Part shown: one piece after another, positions 62,022-64,000 of the stretch | How the letters are laid out: every line of letters starts with the position of its first letter | How positions within the stretch are numbered: position 1 is the first letter of the stretch | Assembly: GCA_039545295.1 (NCBI GenBank) | Contig: BCIK01000006.1 | Span: 310,001-374,000 of the forward strand | From: Udeniomyces pyricola | Taxonomy: Eukaryota; Basidiomycota; Tremellomycetes; Cystofilobasidiales; Mrakiaceae | Reading direction: 5' to 3' | Length of the DNA stretch: 64,000 bases | Made by a program: the position numbers and the translations under genes | Notes under the pieces: model-generated | Told to the model about the DNA's origin: nothing | The model's database searches: none | The model's input: only the letters and a program-made list of their open reading frames with translations

Positions 62022-62635
62022 TTTGCGTTTGTCTTTGTTGGATTTGGCTTGTTGAGTTGGGGAGCAAGCAAAGGAGCGTAGGAGCAAGGGACGAGGGGCA
62101 AAGACGAGGATGGAGACTCGGGGGAAGAGGTTCATGGAAAGTCGAGAGACGGTTCCAGGCGAGCTGTTGGGCGCTGACTTGAGTTGTTCATCAGAGGAGC
62201 CAAGCGAAGCGCGGATGCCAGATTGATTGAATATTGTGAGCAAGCTGGATTGAAAGTGCACCGAAAGCGCATTGAAAGCGCATCGAAAGCGCACAAACAA
62301 GCTGCGACCAAGTCCATGAGGAGTCGATCGAAGCACATCATCCTGCACGCCTGCCCTTTCGCCGGCCGGCCTTGCAATCTATCTCTCGCCCTCATCGACC
62401 TCATCGCTCTTCCCTTCCCTCCACCAAGTCCCAGCGCCCTTTGCCCCTCTCTCTTGCCCTTCTTTCCCGACAAGCCTCCTTCCTCCCTTCCTTTCCCTTT
62501 CCAGCCTCGTCCCTGCTCAGTCTAGCCCTTAGTCATCCACGCCCACACGCAAATTCCCTCTCTTACAGTTCTCTCCGCACTCACTCCAGCCCGCAACCAC
62601 CCAACCACCCAACGACATCAACAACAACACCTGCC
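62022..62635. promoter_or_regulatory. Divergent promoter of OLA1 and the secreted-protein gene
   Basis: This is the 614 bp between start codons. Contains four 11-bp units of YYGAAAGYGCA at 62250-62293 and a pyrimidine-rich leader from 62380 to the start of the right-hand gene. No gene was recognised. Confidence 0.6.
62250..62293 (+). repeat. Four 11-bp tandem repeats (YYGAAAGYGCA)
   Basis: Units are 62250-62260, 62261-62271, 62272-62282 and 62283-62293, with GAAAGCGCA in the last three and GAAAGTGCA in the first. The spacing is about one DNA helical turn, so bound proteins would sit on one face. It lies about 230 bp from the OLA1 start and 340 bp from the right-hand gene. Confidence 0.85.
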
Positions 62636-63946
62636 ATGAAGCTCTCCATCCTCGCCCTCACTGCCCTCGTCGCCTCCTCCTCGGCCCAGGTCGTCACCTC
62701 CGTCTTACCTTGTGAGTGTCTTTCAAGACCGTCAGTCCGTCCTAGCCATCTGCTCGTGCTGATGGGTTTCGCTCTTTGTTGCTTCCAATTTGCTCCAGGG
62801 AAAGATGGAAACACGGTCAGTGCTAGTGCTCGTTCCCCTCCCCTCCTTCTTCCTTGCTCGCTCAATCCCGCCTGTCCACTTCCCCCTTCGTTCCTTCGCT
62901 CATACCCACGCCCGACGTTCTTGCCTCTCATCTAGGTCGTTCTCTCCGCTACTGCCACCGCTGCTGGTACCACCGCCTACGCCACGTAAGTATTTTCCCC
63001 CTCCCCCCTTTCTTTCTCGCCGCTACTCTAGACCTTATGCTCTCTCCCTTTTCGCGCTCAACTGCGGCGTCGCCAGGATTATCGCCGGTCCTTGCCTGCA
63101 CCGCGTTTTTTTCTTTTTCTTCTTCAGCTGACCAATCAACCCTTTTCTTCGTGCTCTCTTCCCCTTCGCCTCGTTGCCCTCTTGTCAGCCTGAGTGAGAT
63201 CGTTGAGGGTGCTGATGTTGCAACCACGACCAACACGCGTTCAACCACGTAAGTCCGGCACCTTTTCCGTCGCTAAATTCGTGCTAATTTCTTTCCTCAC
63301 TCGGCCTTTATCGCGCGACACGCACGACCTGGGCTCATCCGCGTCTCGCTCTCCCGCCCCTGCCCCCGTCCCCTCTCCCTTCTCTTTCTTCCGTCCTATA
63401 CCGTCGTCTGTACAATCACAGCACCGGTACCGCTACGGCCTCGACTACCAAGTCGACTAAGAAGTCGACCACAACTTCGCACGTCTCTGGCATCTCGGTC
63501 ACCGTCGCAGAAGGCACTCAGCTTGCCTACTCGTACGTTCCTCTTGACCTGCCTAAACCCCCCTTCGGCCTTTTGAGTGTCGCTGGCAGTCGCTTCTATC
63601 GCCGTATGTATGAGACATGGCGTATATGCACTTGCTAACCCGGATGCTTTAACCCTTCCCTTGGCATCACAGCGAGTGGTCTTCCATCGTCGCCCCTTCG
63701 CTCTCGGCGGCGTTTTACGCGACCGCTTCGTCGTCCGGTACGTCATCAGTCAATTTTATGCTCCACGCTACCGTCATAGTAGAGTGATTTGATGCTCATC
63801 GCGTTTCCTGCCCTTCTCGCCACTGTATTCATCGTCACTCAGCTTCGACCCGAACCAACACGTTCATCCCCTCGGCCGTCGTCGGGTCGTCTATCGCCCT
63901 CGCGCTCGTCGGCGGTCTCGTCGGCGTTGCCCAAATCATGCTTTAA
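62636..63946 (+). CDS. Small secreted Ser/Thr-rich protein, probably GPI-anchored
   Basis: Seven exons (62636-62711, 62799-62815, 62936-62985, 63189-63248, 63422-63532, 63673-63737, 63843-63946) give 160 residues. A signal peptide (MKLSILALTALVASSSAQ) leads a mature chain of about 120 residues rich in Thr/Ser/Ala (TTTNTRSTTTGTATASTTK, then a KSTKKSTTT basic patch), which would be heavily O-glycosylated. The C-terminus is a hydrophobic stretch (SSIALALVGGLVGVAQIML) after small residues, the pattern of a GPI-attachment signal, though a plain membrane tail is possible. Exon 2 is 17 nt. Such proteins are common at fungal cell walls. No catalytic domain is visible and I recognise no family. Confidence 0.75.
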
Positions 63947-64000
63947 GCGTGACGTGGTTCAGCCTCAGCCCGGCCTGGCGGCCGCACACCCATCGAATCA

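Overview
This is an intron-dense nuclear segment from a fungus, most likely a basidiomycete. Almost every gene is broken by many short introns, usually about 50 to 170 nt, with GT..AG ends and pyrimidine-rich 3' ends. The protein set fits a fungus: Sec17, Sec24, Sqt1, Rcm1, Grc3, a fungal Ca3427-like protein and an H2A ending in SQE. Base composition is moderate, with AT-rich islands in several promoters and long C or G homopolymers in introns and spacers. The species cannot be named from the sequence. All splice sites were placed by eye, and the spliced frames were checked by length arithmetic.

Layout. Positions 1-8017 hold the 3' part of GRC3 (+), a divergent H2A/H2B pair, and a peroxisomal-type SCP2 protein (-) with an 11-exon gene. 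Positions 8496-23153 hold a GLTSCR1-domain protein (-), SEC17 (+), SEC24 (+), a multi-pass membrane protein (+) and a PYG-repeat VWA protein (+). A 2.8 kb gap (23154-25950) has no convincing protein but holds a possible RNase MRP RNA motif. Positions 25951-39422 hold an uncharacterised low-complexity protein (-), an ABHD12-like hydrolase (+), SQT1 (-), an unrecognised protein (+) and an SH3 protein (-). Positions 39423-63946 hold a DEAH helicase of the Dhr2/DHX33 type (+), a Sgs1/BLM-like RecQ helicase (-), RCM1 (-), a Ca3427-like protein (+), a YKE4-type zinc transporter (-), OLA1 (-) and a small secreted Ser/Thr-rich protein (+).

How the genes work together. Five proteins act on ribosomes or rRNA: Grc3 (ITS2 processing), Sqt1 (uL16 chaperone), the Dhr2-like helicase, Rcm1 (25S rRNA m5C) and Ola1. 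A real MRP RNA would add a sixth. Sec24 and Sec17 are adjacent vesicle-traffic genes. Otherwise this looks like ordinary housekeeping gene content with no mobile elements, CRISPR arrays or tRNA genes.

The most unusual signal is gene structure. Coding exons as small as 6, 10, 12, 13, 14, 15 and 16 nt recur in unrelated housekeeping genes, and the H2A start codon is split by an intron. No single new multi-gene system is evident. The candidate ncRNA, the micro-exons and an 11-bp helical repeat in the OLA1 promoter are the best leads.
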